Shown here one piece after another: positions 1-12,486 of a DNA stretch of 64,000 nt. The notes below the pieces were generated by a model, which had not been told where the DNA came from, made no database searches, and was given only the letters and a program-made list of their open reading frames with translations. The stretch is from Artemia franciscana. Taxonomy: Eukaryota; Arthropoda; Branchiopoda; Anostraca; Artemiidae. The translations under genes and the position numbers were made by a program. The DNA is taken from positions 20,906,755 through 20,970,754 of the forward strand of contig NC_088871.1 of assembly GCF_032884065.1 (NCBI RefSeq), in the 5' to 3' direction. The number at the start of each line of letters is the position of its first letter. Position 1 is the first letter of the stretch.

Positions 1-2196
1 ATATATACTTATATATATTATTTTAGTACTTGAAATGCTCAGAAGTGAAGATGCTCCGCCGCAGCTGAATGTGTCATCAAATGGAAGTAAATCAGTAGGC
101 ATACTTAGTTTACGTAGTTACAAAGTTTTTCTGTTTTGTATTTTACTATTTCTAATTAAATGATACCATCATTTATTTTCTTAACTTACTTTTCCTTGTT
201 TAAACTGCTCCCAGTACAATCAACATTTTATCGTCATAGACAAACAAAACTTGCTTTTGCTCCAATTTAATAGCAGGAGGGGGAGCTTGTAAGCCGGATG
301 CTTCAAATTGCCAACTCTCATAAATTATATGTAATCTCAAGTGTGCTGCTCAGTTTTAAGCTGAAATTCAGCCGAAAGTATTACTGGCATTGTCAACGAT
401 TACTGATATTGTTTAAGCTTGTTATCCTTATTGATAAATTTTCGTTCAAGTCATCCATACATGCAAAGGGAGACATAAATTCCCAAAAAAATTTAAACCC
501 AGTTGCAGAAAAGCAAAACTGTTTTAATTTTAACTCTGGTTTTCTCATTACAGTTTTTTTAATAGAGTATCCATCAACTCCAAAGAGTATTCATTCTTAA
601 ATTAAAACCCATTACTATGTGCACTTTTTTAATTTTTGGGTACTTTGCTCTGTGTTTCGTTCTTTACTAAGTTGTAGCTACCGCTGCAACCACGATACGA
701 ATATATAAAATGCATATAGTTTAAAATACCTAGCCAAGAGCATTAGCATAAAAAAAGCCAAACTTAAAATAGGGGGTGAATATCAATGTAATGCTTAGGT
801 AGTTTTGATGAAAATAATACCGGCAAATTCAACATGTCTGGAAATCCATGAGTGTAGGTTTGGAGGCCCTATCTACAAATACAAGAAAGTTTGAATTTTC
901 ACGAAAATGAATGTTCACAAATGTGATATTCTTTGTTTTCGCCCGGATGGAGTTTTCACCCGCATTAGCAGTAGTGGGCACATATTGCCTTTTGGTGAGA
1001 CGATCTTCTCTTTAAGTATTCTCCGAAAGTTCCAACTTAATACCCAAAACAAATCATTAAATATGCTATTTTGACAATTTGCATGTCTTTTGGTTTAGTT
1101 TTAATTTCCCCTCATTACTGTAAATGAAGTATTCTGGTAGTAGTAATGGTGGTAGTTGTAGTACTATTGGTAGCATGCAAGTATTGTCTTTTTGATCATA
1201 TCCCTTATCATTTTCTGAACTTTCCAAATTAACGCGCTCAGTTATATAGCATTCTAGCAAACTAGGATATCCGATGGAGGGTCTCGCTAACAAAATTATA
1301 AGATTCTAGTACTAATTGACACAAAAAAATCGTGAAAAGCCAATTTTGAATTTTGAAAACAAAAAGTTTCACCCGGATAGAGCCAAAAAAACTATCAAGT
1401 AAAATTTATGGGAGAGCCAATCGTTTTAAAACTATTAGAGAGCTATTTTTATAGCATCTAAGTTCCAGAAACCAATGCTACCTTGTGTTGGCGCGTTTGA
1501 ACTTAAATATAAACAGTCCTCATAAAATGAATGATTATTACAAAAAATTATACAGTAATGATACCAATAATAAATTATTGTGCCGATGCACATTAACCAT
1601 TAGGGGGAGTCTCCTGTGGATTTTTTGTGGCTATATTGGATATAGCCCCTCTTATTCTCCTCCGCACCTCCCTCTTACGAGGGAGGTGCCTGAATCTTAA
1701 AAAAACATTTAAGGCCAAAATATTTTAAACGAACAATCCATTAGTGGCCCTTAAGGTATGGAGAAGACCGCTTAAGGTAAAGGGGAAATTCACTCTATAG
1801 CAGAGTAATTTTTTCGTAAGTTCATATTTACAGCATTTTGCTTGAAATAGATATTTATAGACGTTTAAGTTAGTCTATTCAATTATAGACTATTCAATTA
1901 GTAAGCTTCTTGACCTTCTTGCTTCATTGTACAATACTCGGCTATAATCCTAGTCTGGCGATAATCTTTAGATCTATTAATTAGGAAATGGACTTTAATT
2001 TATTTATCCATTTGCGAAAATGAATATTACTGATGCTGAGACTTTGAAGTAGGGACCCGTTTGTTCTCGAGTTTTACACAGCGTAAGCTTGAGTAAGGTA
2101 TGCACAATGCACAAGTACCGAAATCCCTTCCCCCTACGAAAAATAAAAACAAAACTTAAATAAAATTCTCGCATTTGGAAAGCCTTATCTTATAGG
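1..2196. other. AT-rich stretch without a recognised gene
   Basis: Only short open frames occur here, none with a recognisable domain and none conserved elsewhere in the window. I see no tRNA, no tandem array and no transposon end. It could be intergenic or intronic sequence of a gene lying outside the window. Confidence 0.5.
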
Positions 2197-2392
2197 CGGG
2201 GGGGGGGGGGTATTTTCCGATGCGGTGTATTTACCAGGGGTATTTTCTGCGAGGGGATGATTTCCACAGAAGGGTACTTTCCGGGGGAATTTTCCATGGG
2301 AGGTGTTTTTAGGGGGGTATTTTCTGCGGGGGTGTATTTTCTGGGGGGATTTTCCAGAGGGGTAAACGCTGGTGGGGGGTTAATGCTGGCCA
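2197..2392. repeat. G-rich degenerate minisatellite
   Basis: A G-tract is followed by about ten irregular copies of a 15-20 bp unit close to GGGGTATTTTCTGCGG. The last units (TTTTCCAGAGGGGTAAACGC) resemble, in reverse orientation, the segment at 19080-19170 beside an R1 repeat copy, so this is probably a fragment of the same interspersed family. The proline-rich minus-strand frame across it is a by-product of the repeat. Confidence 0.6.
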
Positions 2393-3300
2393 CCCTCCAG
2401 GATTAAGCTTTGATGGCCCAGTAAATGGTTCTCGACCTAGAGGACGCCCCCAAAAAGATGGAAGGACAACTTCTCGTCGCTTAGCCTACCATATCCTCTC
2501 TCCCTTGCGGAAGATAGAAGTGCACACAGGAGTTAGATCAATATAATGGTGAAACTACAAGGCTCCAAACGGCCTCCAAGGACGGATGGGCCTTAAGTCA
2601 AGTAAGTCAACCAGAACTGTTGCAAAAACTACAACCCAAACAAATATGCATCTTGCAGTTTCAGTTGTCCTTCTATGAGAAGCAGCTTTTTAAATAAATA
2701 TGGTTTCAACGATTACGTCTTTTGATCCGAATAGTTTTTTTTAGTGCTGAATGAATTTGTTTCTAAAACTAGTGCAGCATAATGTTTGCAAGAATCCTTT
2801 TTCTGGACAGTCTTTGGAATATTTAAAGGCCTTTCACTATTTTAAATGAAAGATTTATCATTCCTTCAAGGCCTACAGGAAGCCAACCGTCGGGCGCCAT
2901 GGCTACGTTTCTTCTGAAAAACTTTTTGCCAGTTTCTCTTGTGAACTCGGCAAAAGACAAATCATGATGATTCGTCCTTTGAAGTGTTTGCGTCAGCTTT
3001 TCAAAGACTTGGTATTTTTGCTGCCTTCATAGATTCAAGTTTACGTATTTTTATTTTTATTATTCTAACCCTGATCTCGATACCGTAAATGAACTTAACT
3101 CACTTTTATTTTCATTTGTGCCATACTTTAATATTTACCGTATGTCATACGATTTTACTTATTCTTACTAGAGTGGAAGGATGGGTAATGTTGATCCATG
3201 TTCTTTTTAATACTGTCCATTCATTACGGTCCAAGCTCACAGGATTTTCCAAGAAGAGGTTATTTACATATACACTTCCCAACAACATTATCGGCAGTTC
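2393..3300. other. No recognised gene
   Basis: No frame with a recognisable domain, no RNA gene and no transposon terminus was seen. Confidence 0.4.
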
Positions 3301-4110
3301 ATAATTCTCTTTCTACGCATAATTTCATTTCCATTTCTTTGAGATATTTTGAAAGTAACATCTGTAACAAAAGATTGATGTCAAAATACCAGGATGAAGT
3401 CGAATATTTTATCCAAAAAGTATATTTACCTGTTAATCTAAATCGTACTAGTAATAATATAAACCTGGAACTTAATCAGTTTATTCAGTGAAACTGTGGA
3501 AAGTGAGTTTAGAAAAAAACGGTCTCAAAACCGTTTGTTCAGTTCAATTCATTATTTTCTACAGTCAATAATTCTCTTTCTGCATATAATTTTATTCCAT
3601 TTTGTGAGAAATTTTTAAACGTTAATGTCGACTTACCAGGATGAAGTTGAATAAGAACTATCTGGAACAAAACATTAGTGACGACTTACCAGGATGAAGT
3701 TGAATAAGAACTATCTGGAACAAAACATTAATATCGACTTACCAGGATGAAGTTGAATCTTTTATCCAAAAAGTAGATTTAACTGTTAATCTAAATTGTA
3801 CCAGTAATAATATAAACCTGGAGCTTAATCAGTTTATTCAGTGAAACTTTGAAAACTGAATTTAGGACAAAAATGGTCTCAAAACAGTTTTTTCAATTCA
3901 GTTCATAATTTTTACAGTTCATAATTCTCTTTCTGCTTGTAATTTTATTCCTATTTTTGCGAGATATTTTTAAAGAACTGTTTCAAAGAACTGTTTTGTC
4001 GACTTGCGAGGATGAAGTTGAGTCTTTTATTAAAAAAGTAGATTTACCTGTTAATCTGAATCGTACTAGTGACAATATAAACTCGGAGTTTAATCAGTTT
4101 ATTCAGTACA
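3301..4110 (+). repeat. Three-unit tandem repeat with a shared reading frame
   Basis: Three diverged direct units begin at 3301, 3568 and 3921, each opening with ATAATTCTCTTTCT. The middle unit is longer because a 53-bp segment starting ACTTACCAGG is repeated (3631, 3684, 3737). Each unit can encode a similar peptide, with DEVE, then FIQKV or FIKKV, then VNLN and NQFIQ. Units 1 and 2 stop directly after NQFIQ. The third stays open to 4223 and gives an 88-residue frame from 3957. I do not recognise the protein. This could be tandem copies of an exon from an unknown gene or a decayed repeat. Confidence 0.6.
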
Positions 4111-4223
4111 ACCACAGAAGAGAGAATAATGAGGACTTTTTTTTTCCCAAGACAGTGAACCAACAAAACATATTTGAATATTTCGGCCCTATATCTAAGG
4201 GCCGTCTTCAGCAAAGAAAATAA

Positions 4224-5973
4224 TAAACAATAAAACACTTACAATAAAAGTTTTCGGTTAAAAATGCATTCTTTTTTTAAAATAGCCTTGAATTGCTCAA
4301 AAAATGCGAAGAAAAAATTTCACGACAATAAGTTTAGGCAAGTGTACGGTAATTCTCGCAAAACAATGAATGCTATTACAACTATAATTAGAATATTTAA
4401 TTATACTTCGGGAGCAACACTTTGGCTATGTTCAATTTTTTTTTTATTTTACTTTTATACCTAGATATATCGATATCGGTACTGAAAATTGTGCACAGTG
4501 ACCTTTTGCAAAGGACAACATTTCCTTTTACAAAGAAATAATAACTAAAGAAGCTGAGGGTAATAAAGTTGTTAAATTCTGGAGGAGTGCAGGGACCTAA
4601 ATCTTATTTTCCTGGCTATGCTAATGATTTAATAATGACAACTGAACAAATTGGGAAGAATCTCTTTTTTATTTCGTAAAATTAATCTCAACAAAATTAT
4701 ACTAAAAACCAACAACATCTAAGTCTTAGACAAATATTCTTCTTTAACTTTTTCTCTTTCTTCTGGCGGAGGCAGGAAAGGGTGAATGCCTTTGTTTCTT
4801 CGATCAGTAGTTACTTTCCCCTTAAAAAAAAAATCCTTGAAAAGACTTAAGACAAGTGAAGTTTTTTTTTACTGTGGGGAAGGAATAAGCAAAGCTAAGA
4901 TGTAGCTCATTTTTTCAACAGCTCAAAATTCAGCTTATTTTCGAAGTGAATCAGGACTTACCTACATTTCGCGCAAATTCAGTATCTGATTTTTATCCGA
5001 TAAGTGCCACAAATTTGAAGTTGTCAGCCCCTTACAATTTTCAAAATGGTGTACCACATAAACGAGCTTGTTTCACAAGAAACGGATGTCATACACTTTT
5101 ATCAGCTCCTGAACGGATATTAACCAGCGTATAAAAATAATAAAAAGATTGTACCTTCCTATTAGCTCCTATTTATTTAGCAATGAGAAAAAGATTAAAT
5201 CTTGAGTAGTGCGTAGAGTAGCGTAACTCTATATCAGTCTAAAATGCAGAAAATGAGCGATTAACTCAGCCAAAATCCGAAAAATAAATAGGTTGTAACA
5301 AAGTAGATGGCAAAATGGTAACGTGATACACAACTGCATCTTCGGACACATTGGAAAACACTGTTTCTTCTTCTTCTTCTTCTTTAATTATTGGAAGATG
5401 ATAATGTATAATATAATGCTCCTTTTTGGATCTTTAGATTTCTCAATTTTTTATTAAAAGAAGATATTATGGCGAAGGGAGCAGGGGGCCATCTGATTCG
5501 TAAGTACTTTCCGGTCTAAATTCAATTTGAACTTTTAGCTTGCTCGAACGCCTACGACAACAAAGCTTACCGGTCAAAAGCAGAAACTGGACTTGGAGAC
5601 ACGAAAGCTTACTATAACAACTTCAGTTAGTCCTCTCTGACCTGAACTATTACATTTTGCTTCAAAAAAGAAAAGAATCTGAAAGACACAAACAGGTCTA
5701 CGGCCAGTAAAGGAACCGGCCATAGACCCGTTTGTCTCTTTCAAATTCTTTTGTTTGTTTTGTCATGGGTGGCCAGTTCGGCTTTAGATCAATTATACAT
5801 TTAAATTCAGCTTGCACACTGTTGGCTCTTGACCTACTACAAGTGATAATTCTCCTTTTGACCTCAGGTAAGAATTATATACAGCTTTCAAAAATTTGAA
5901 GTCATTTTTATCAATATGCTCCATAGTTTACGCTTTCTGTAAAAAACCTTAAACTTTAAACCCTTACACGTTT
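4224..5973. other. No recognised gene; short TTC microsatellite
   Basis: Only short frames without recognisable domains are present. A small (TTC)n tract lies near 5367-5384. The DNA is otherwise unremarkable and AT-rich up to the left end of the first R1 copy. Confidence 0.4.
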
Positions 5974-7676
5974 CAAACAGTTCGTGGTAACGAACTGTAG
6001 TAAGGAGCGACCCGGCTCAATAGTAACCGAAACTCTAAAAAATGGAATTTTGATACCAATAGTTACATCAAAAGAATCACATTTTAATGCTGATTTTAAA
6101 TATACAAGTTTCATCAAGATCAGTTATACCCATCAAAAGTTACGAGCCTGAGAAAATTTGCCTCAGTTTAGAAAATAGGGGGAAACACCCCCTAAAAGTC
6201 ATACAATCTTAACGAAAATCACACCATCAGATTCAGCGTGTCAGAGAGTCTTGTTGTAGAAGTTTTAAGCTCCTATCTACAAAATGTGGAATTTCGCATT
6301 TTTTGCCAGAAGACAGATCACGGATGCGTGTTTATTTGTTTTCTTTTTTTTTTGGGGGGGGGGGGTTTTCCCCAGGGGTGATCGTATCGACTGAGTGGTC
6401 CTAGAATCTTGCAAGAGGGCTCATTCTAACGGAAATTAAAAGTTCTAGTTCCCTTTTTGAGTGACCAAAAAATTGGAGGGCACCTAGGCTCCCTCCCACG
6501 CTCATTTTCCCCCAAAGTCACCAGATCCAAATTTCGAGATAGCCATTTTATTCACCATAGTCGAAAAACCTAATAACTATGTCTTTAGGGACGACTTATT
6601 CCCCCGCAGTCCCCGTGGGAGGGGTTACAAGTTGAAAACTTTGACCTGTGTTTACATATAGTAATGGTTACTGGGAAGTGTACAGACGTTTTCAGGGGGA
6701 TTTTTTTGGTTTAGGGGGAGAGTTGAGGGGGGTGGGGTTACGTGGGAGGATAGTTCCATGGAGAGACTTCTCGTGGTAAAAGAGAATTTCAATGAAGGGG
6801 GTGCAGGATTTTCTAGCTTTGTTTGAAAAAACAATAAAAAAATAAATATTAAAAGTTTTTTCTACTGAAAGTAAGGAGGAGCATTAAAACTTAAAACGAA
6901 CAAAAATTATTACGCATATGAGCCGTTTACCTCCTCGTTATACCTCACTCTTTCCGCTAAAGTATTTTTAGTAATTTCAACTATTTATTCTACGGCCTTT
7001 GTGATTCAGAGGTCATTCTTAAGGAATTGGGACACAATCTAAGCTTTAGTGTAAAGAGTGAGGTATCGACGAGGGTTGAACCCCCTTATATACGCAATAA
7101 AAACATACGAATATAGAAGTTCGTTACGTAAGTTAATTCGTAAGTTACGTATATTTTTTACCAATGAAAACGTTTGTGAAAAATTAAAAGTTCTAGTCGC
7201 TTTTTAAGTAATCAAAAACTTGGAGGGCAACAAGGCCTTCTCCTTCGCTTCTTTTTTCTCAAAATCTTCCGATTAATTGCAATTAATTAATATGCGAATT
7301 TTGTTTTAATTATTCATCTGCGGAGAGCCAAAATCAAAACATGCATTGATTCAAAAACGTTCAGAAATTAAATAAAAAAACAAGTCTTTTTAACGGTAAG
7401 TAAGGAGCGACATCAAAACTTAAAACGAACAGAAATTACTTCGTATATGAAAGGGGCTACTTCCTCATCAACGCCCCGCTCTTTACGCTAAAGTTTTTTT
7501 TACTGTTTTAAAAAGTAGAGTTAAGAGAAAGAGTCAAACCTTAGCGTAAAGAGCGGGGCGTTGATGAGGAAGTAGCCCCTTTCATATACGAAGTAATTTC
7601 TGTTCGTTTTAAGTTTTGATGTCGCTCCTTATTTTCCGTTAAAAAAACTTGTTTTTTTTTTATTTAATCTCCTAAT
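5974..7676 (+). repeat. R1 interspersed repeat, long copy 1
   Basis: This is the best long copy of a family seen at least seven times in the window. It opens with a perfect hairpin, CAGTTCGT-GGTA-ACGAACTG, at 5978-5997, followed by TAGTAAGGAGCGAC. A GC-richer central part with G- and C-tracts follows. It ends in two palindromic modules: one around 6868-7110, and a long one with arms near 7367-7490 and 7548-7672. The right arm ends with the reverse complement of the opening motif, GTCGCTCCTTA. There is no convincing protein frame. The structure suggests a non-autonomous DNA element of foldback, MITE or Helentron-like type. Class is unproven. Confidence 0.75.
7367..7672. repeat. Long inverted repeat at the right end of R1 copy 1
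   Basis: Two nearly perfect arms of about 120 bp flank a spacer of roughly 55 bp. Both arms contain the segments GGAGCGACATCAAAAC, ACGAACAGAAATTACTTCG and CGCTCTTTACGCTAAAG, or their complements. Transcribed, it would form a long RNA hairpin. Confidence 0.8.
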
Positions 7677-7984
7677 AAACCAAAACTAGAAGCATAAGGG
7701 AAAAAAGGACAAATAAAAGTATTTTTACTGAAACTCAGCAAGAAAATCAGCAGAAAATCTTTGCAGATAATCAGCAAGAAAATAAAACACACACAAAATC
7801 TTTAAATGTTTCAATAAGACTACCTTGTATTTTGAGGGGGCCTATTTTAGAAGTTAGAAACACTAATCTTGAATTCGGATAAGTCAGTCGCAGCAAATTC
7901 TGGATAATAGAGAATTATAAATAGTAAATTAGTTTCCACATTTATGTGTAAAATTTGTATGACTTTCAATTAAGTTTTACTAGA

Positions 7985-9070
7985 CCCCATCATGACAAAG
8001 GTGATAAGAATGAGTGGGGTAATTGTAAAGGCATTAGCTCTGCTCTTGTAGTAAGCAAATTACTTAGCATGTTTATACTAATGCTACAAAAATTGTTTAA
8101 GAGAATAATAGTGTGGTTTTAAGAAGAGGAGAGGATGCCTCGACTAAATTTTCACTCATAAACTAATAATTGAGAATCATCTGATTCATCAAACCATTTT
8201 AGTCTTAAGCTTTCCAGATTATGAACAGGCATTTGATGCAGCAGAGAGAAAACTTTAGTGAATGTTCTATCCTTGTAGCGAATGCCGTATATGTGCTTGG
8301 AAGTTTTGAGAATTCAGAATGCAAAAAAAAAAGACTTGAAAATTAATGTTATGAAAACCAAATTGCTTACATTAGAAATAAATGAAGTTGAAAGAGGTAA
8401 TGTTGCAACGAGAAGGTCGATCAATTGGATAGCTTCATTTTCCTGGATAGTACTGTTGCTAAAGTGGAGGAGGCAGTGAAAATGTAAAAAGTAGAATGTA
8501 GATGTCAACACGTGTTGAGATGGGCTCCTGTAACTGACTTGCACGTTTTTTTCTGTTTTTTTTTTTGCATTTTTCTGTATTATATACTTTTATTTGTCAT
8601 TAACCAGTTTGTCATCACTACTACGAAGAGATTATTAAGTTTCTTTTTGTCAGCATGTCCAACTTCATAGCCACTGCCCTCTGTTTGGGGTTAATGTTTG
8701 TTTTGTTGTATTGAAGAATTTGTCGCATTAAGTTGTTTAAATAAAATAGTTAAATAGAGTATCCAAGGCCCAGTGAAAATTGTTTGAAGAATAAAAAGAA
8801 GAAGAGTCTACGAATAAAGATTGGAACATTTGAAGCTACGCTAATACCAGTGGTAATGGCTCTGAAACGTGGGCACTTCAAAAGGCAGATGAAGGTTTGT
8901 TAAACGTATTCCAGAGGAATTTTCTAAAAGTAGTTTTAGGCATGAAAGAGCTAGAAACAAAACTAAGAAACATTGTGCGGATGAATGATGAGAGATGATC
9001 AAAGATTGTGTTTTTTTACTTCCCTCTTCGAGACAGCTATGTTGGCTTCCAGAGTCCTTGTGCCCCAAGG
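7985..9070 (+). pseudogene. LINE reverse transcriptase remnant (family shared with 32.9-34.5 kb)
   Basis: Translated pieces match, in order, a non-LTR reverse transcriptase. The first is a segment like GDK..WGNCKGIS at 7995. Next is DYEQAFDA (RT motif of the DFEKAFDSV type) near 8220, then LKINVMKTKLL near 8340, then GSETWALQKADEGLL near 8860. The same pieces occur in the copy at 32.9-34.5 kb. Several stops and shifts break the frame. About 270 bp of unrelated sequence (roughly 8545-8810) separates the thumb region from the C-terminal part. The clade is probably RTE/BovB-like, judging by the GSE-W-L-KADE region, but this is not certain. Confidence 0.75.
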
Positions 9071-9127
9071 AGTTGTTGTTATTATTATTAGTAGTAGTAG
9101 TATGAGTAGTAGTAGTAGCAGTAGTAT
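9071..9127 (+). repeat. Trinucleotide microsatellite at a LINE 3' end
   Basis: (GTT)n passes into (ATT)n and (AGT)n directly after the LINE C-terminal segment. Such simple-sequence tails are common at the 3' ends of RTE- and CR1-type LINEs. Confidence 0.7.
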
Positions 9128-11289
9128 AACCGTCACGTTCATCTGATGGTAAATATAGAGCTTAATCTAACTACCAACAGAACACTGATACAAATTTACT
9201 GGCGAAGCCAAAGCATGATTGACGGGCAACATTGATTTCTTAAGACAGGAATTCCACATCGAGTGGGTGTACCTTCAAGTCAAATTTCCCAACCAGTAAA
9301 GTAAAACAACTACTTTTTAATATCGCCAATTTGATGTAAAATATTTTTGATTAATTAATTAATAGAGACAAATTAACTAATTTAGCAACTGCATTCATTC
9401 ACTGAGGCCATTATATAGCTCATCAAGAGAAAAAGTAAAGGATTTAATCCAAAGTATATCTTCATGGCAGTTTAGCTACTTGTTCCTTTTACAATGCACA
9501 GACATAATTTGTTAATGTTAATCATTAACCTGAAATACCTGAAAATACTTATAACATTGATCGAGCAAATCTAAAGGCTTATGGAGCATAAGGCTCAGTT
9601 ATTTTCTCCAAATGCTTGGTAAGAAATTTCAAAATCAATGAGTTTGGATTGCGATTTTTATACTCTATGTTTACAATATGACAGAGCTGGTCATACCGAT
9701 TACATTTTCTCCAAAAACCGATTTTCTTTGGTTTACAGAGTACTAAAAATGCAAAACAGAGATCTGGAATTCAAACATGCAAGTTCCTGGGCCAAGGTGT
9801 GAAAACTGCTGAGATTCTAGCTTTGTTTCAATGTTGATAGGACCAGAACCAAAGAGAAAAAGAGATATTACTTTTCTACGCTTCTTTGGGGGGGGGGAGT
9901 GCACTTTAATTTCATTATTTTACATCTGTGAGGTTATTTTTGGTAAGCCAAATATTATTCCTTGCCATATTTCAAAAAAGAAAAAACATCTGGATAGACG
10001 GATAAGGCTGCGTTTTCTAAACCTGATTGGTTCTCCTGCGTGCCAGGAGCCAGTAATAAGAACAAAGTTAGAAGTCCTCATATGTGAAATTTTAAGCAAG
10101 TATAAAGAACAAAAAGTTATGAGTCAAAAGATTTTCAAAGAAAGAATGGGTAGGTATCATACTAAGTAATAATAATTTTTGGGGGAATCAAAAATTTTGA
10201 AAAACTGGCTGGTACACATGCGACTCATACAATCATTTACTGCAGTTTATTTGTTTAGCTATGATTTGAAGCATTATTTTGTTTATTTAGATTCCGACAG
10301 AATCTACTTACCCAGAATGTTTTACAGGCGGCGTAGTTTGCAAAATACTTCTCACATAGATCTCTATCATAACCATTTTCTTTCAAACACTTGTAGGACA
10401 TATTGCTTTCCTAGAAATAGAAAACAGAATGAAATCCATGTCACAGGCCATTCCAGTGTTGCTAAACCTACACCGAGGGAAGTTCTTTTTTTCTTAAGCA
10501 TTGACTTAGGCTTTTTTGAGCACGATTACGATGAGTTATTCAGATTCAGAAATTATCAAAAAAAAACTTTAAAGTTTTATTATCCCCAGAGTATTCTCTT
10601 GTTTGAACAGTTATTTTCCATTTCTACGTACATTATTTTGCTCAATTGGGCAGCCTCTACGAACCAAATGTGATTAAATCATCTTTATTCTCTATTAATA
10701 TGAAAAAGTACGCTTCAACATTATCACTATTAAGGTGACAAATAGATTGAAGACTGTACGGGTAAGAACAATCCTGAGCAATATCATAGAAAACTGACGG
10801 AGACGCAAACTAAAAAAAAAAAAAACTAGACTTAGACAAAGATGGGCTTTTGATTTTTGGGGGGGAGGGGGGAATTCCCCTTTTTCATTAGAAATATTAA
10901 ATATTTACAGATAATGATTGTTGTAGCCGTCGGTCTTCAGAGCTTTGTTTCTTCTTGGGCGGCTACTTCTTAAATGATTAAAGGGTACATTGTTTATTAA
11001 ATAAGAGTGAATTCAATTCAACGGGAAATCAGCTAATGGCCAAACATCAATATACTACTATAACAATGAAATTCTATACTTCGAAATCAATTACTACCGG
11101 CAAATGAACAAACTAGATACCAAAATCAAACCATAGCCATAAGAACGCAGATGGATTAATCTTCTAAAGACAAAAGTACCGTAATATGTTACTAAAATTT
11201 AATAAACAGAAAACTGAAGATAAATTCGTATTAAATCAATTTTGAGATCATTTTAAGCAGCAGAATTAACTAAATTTGCTGATTAAATC
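9128..11289. other. No recognised gene; one long unassigned open frame
   Basis: An open frame of 164 codons (10179-10673, beginning at TTG, not ATG) lies in the same frame as a 112-codon frame at 9831-10169. Successive TAA codons separate them. Neither has a recognisable domain; the residues are rich in Tyr, Phe and Leu. They may be relics of one older coding segment or chance. A G-tract lies at 9889-9897 and an A-tract near 10813. Confidence 0.3.
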
Positions 11290-11660
11290 CCCATGAGCAT
11301 CCTTTCAACTTTCCTGTAAAGTTTCTCTCAAATTCTCATCCTGGAGTCTATCAACGTCATAGCTTCCCGAAAGGTAGTTACTCTTCCGAAATTTTAGCTG
11401 TAGATTAACCCTAGACACTACTAGATGACAATCTGTACTTTTGACATCAATAACAGCCCAACTATATACCCAAGTATCGTGTATCAGTCCTTGCAGTCTT
11501 GGGTTTACAATAACATAGTCAATAAGGTTAGCTGTCTTGCCATCATGTCGATCCCCTGTTAATTTAAGGGCCCATTTTACGGCCCAATATTGTATTGGTT
11601 ATAAGTAGATTTTTATACGAACAAAATCGCAGCAGTCTGTAGGCATTACTGTTTTCTTTT
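11290..11660 (-). pseudogene. LINE endonuclease fragment, minus strand
   Basis: Read on the minus strand, the segment gives LITNTILGRK, then in a shifted frame GDRHDGKTANLIDYVIVN, then STDCHLVVSRVNLQLKF. This is the C-terminal half of an APE-type LINE endonuclease: the NQIDHVLI-like and SDHHLV-like motifs that carry the last catalytic residues. Here the motif reads TDCHLV, so one active-site position differs from the usual D-H pair. At least one frameshift is present. The family is probably that of the RT remnants at 8-9 kb and 33-34.5 kb. hAT-A inserted just beyond its upstream side. Confidence 0.75.
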
Positions 11661-11729
11661 CCTACGCCAAATTTACAAAGGCTAAGATAACATCTATTTA
11701 CATTTCAGTTCACATATAACATTCATTCA

Positions 11730-11737
11730 GTGAACAT
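11730..11737 (+). repeat. Target-site duplication of hAT-A, left
   Basis: GTGAACAT directly precedes the left terminus at 11738. The identical octamer follows the right terminus. Confidence 0.85.
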
Positions 11738-11749
11738 CTAGGCTGCCAA

Positions 11750-11917
11750 ATTGACACATTTTGTGTCAAAATGACACAATTTGATGTTGCGTGACACAAT
11801 GACACATTCAGTCGAAATGATGACACAATCGACGCAAATGACACATTTTTTGATAAAAAATGACACAATCGACGAAAATGACACGTTTTTCAAAAAAAAA
11901 TGACACAATTTTGTCAT
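11750..11917. promoter_or_regulatory. Subterminal TGACACA array, left side of hAT-A
   Basis: About nine direct copies of TGACACA (one TGACACG) and one or two inverted copies (TGTGTCA, TGTCA) lie within 170 bp of the left terminus. hAT transposases such as Ac bind short motifs repeated near the ends; by analogy these are candidate transposase-binding sites. This is inference from position and repetition. Confidence 0.65.
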
Positions 11918-12486
11918 CCAAGTCTTGTTTTTAAATGGTAATAAAAGAAAAGTAAAATTTCAGTTTTCTTCCTCCAAAAAAGCTACAAATTAACGGAGGG
12001 GAATAGCACTACCTAACGGTGGCAGTAGTACACAAACAGTGCGGAATACAGGACAGATGCCATCACCATATTTAAATTTAAACCACGAGAAGAAAATAGC
12101 CATCGGTGGAAATTTCTAATCAAAATTCACGTTGAATATCTGAACTTATTTGACTGCTTGATTGAGTATGTGATGTAGCCAACTGGCATGTACTTAATAG
12201 TAAAAAGCAAACAGCGTGCAGTTTACCAAAGCTGTACGCATAAGCAGCAACTCATATTTTAAGAGTACAGGAGGGGCATCCCACCTCGGATAAAATTACA
12301 AATTTCCAGAGAAGTCTTTCCTTCAGAATAATCCATCTGGCTTAAAAAGGCACCAACAAATATGACAAAAATACTAGATTGAAGCTAGTTGAATGGCTTA
12401 CATATTGAGTAAATAAATATAGCTTCAAAATTTCTAACTGAACATACTTCTATTTTCAAACAAGATTACTTCATTCTAACCTTACC

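Noticed and set aside
2190-2393. Proline-rich minus-strand frame of 67 codons
   Set aside because: It follows directly from a G-rich minisatellite; no start context or homologue.
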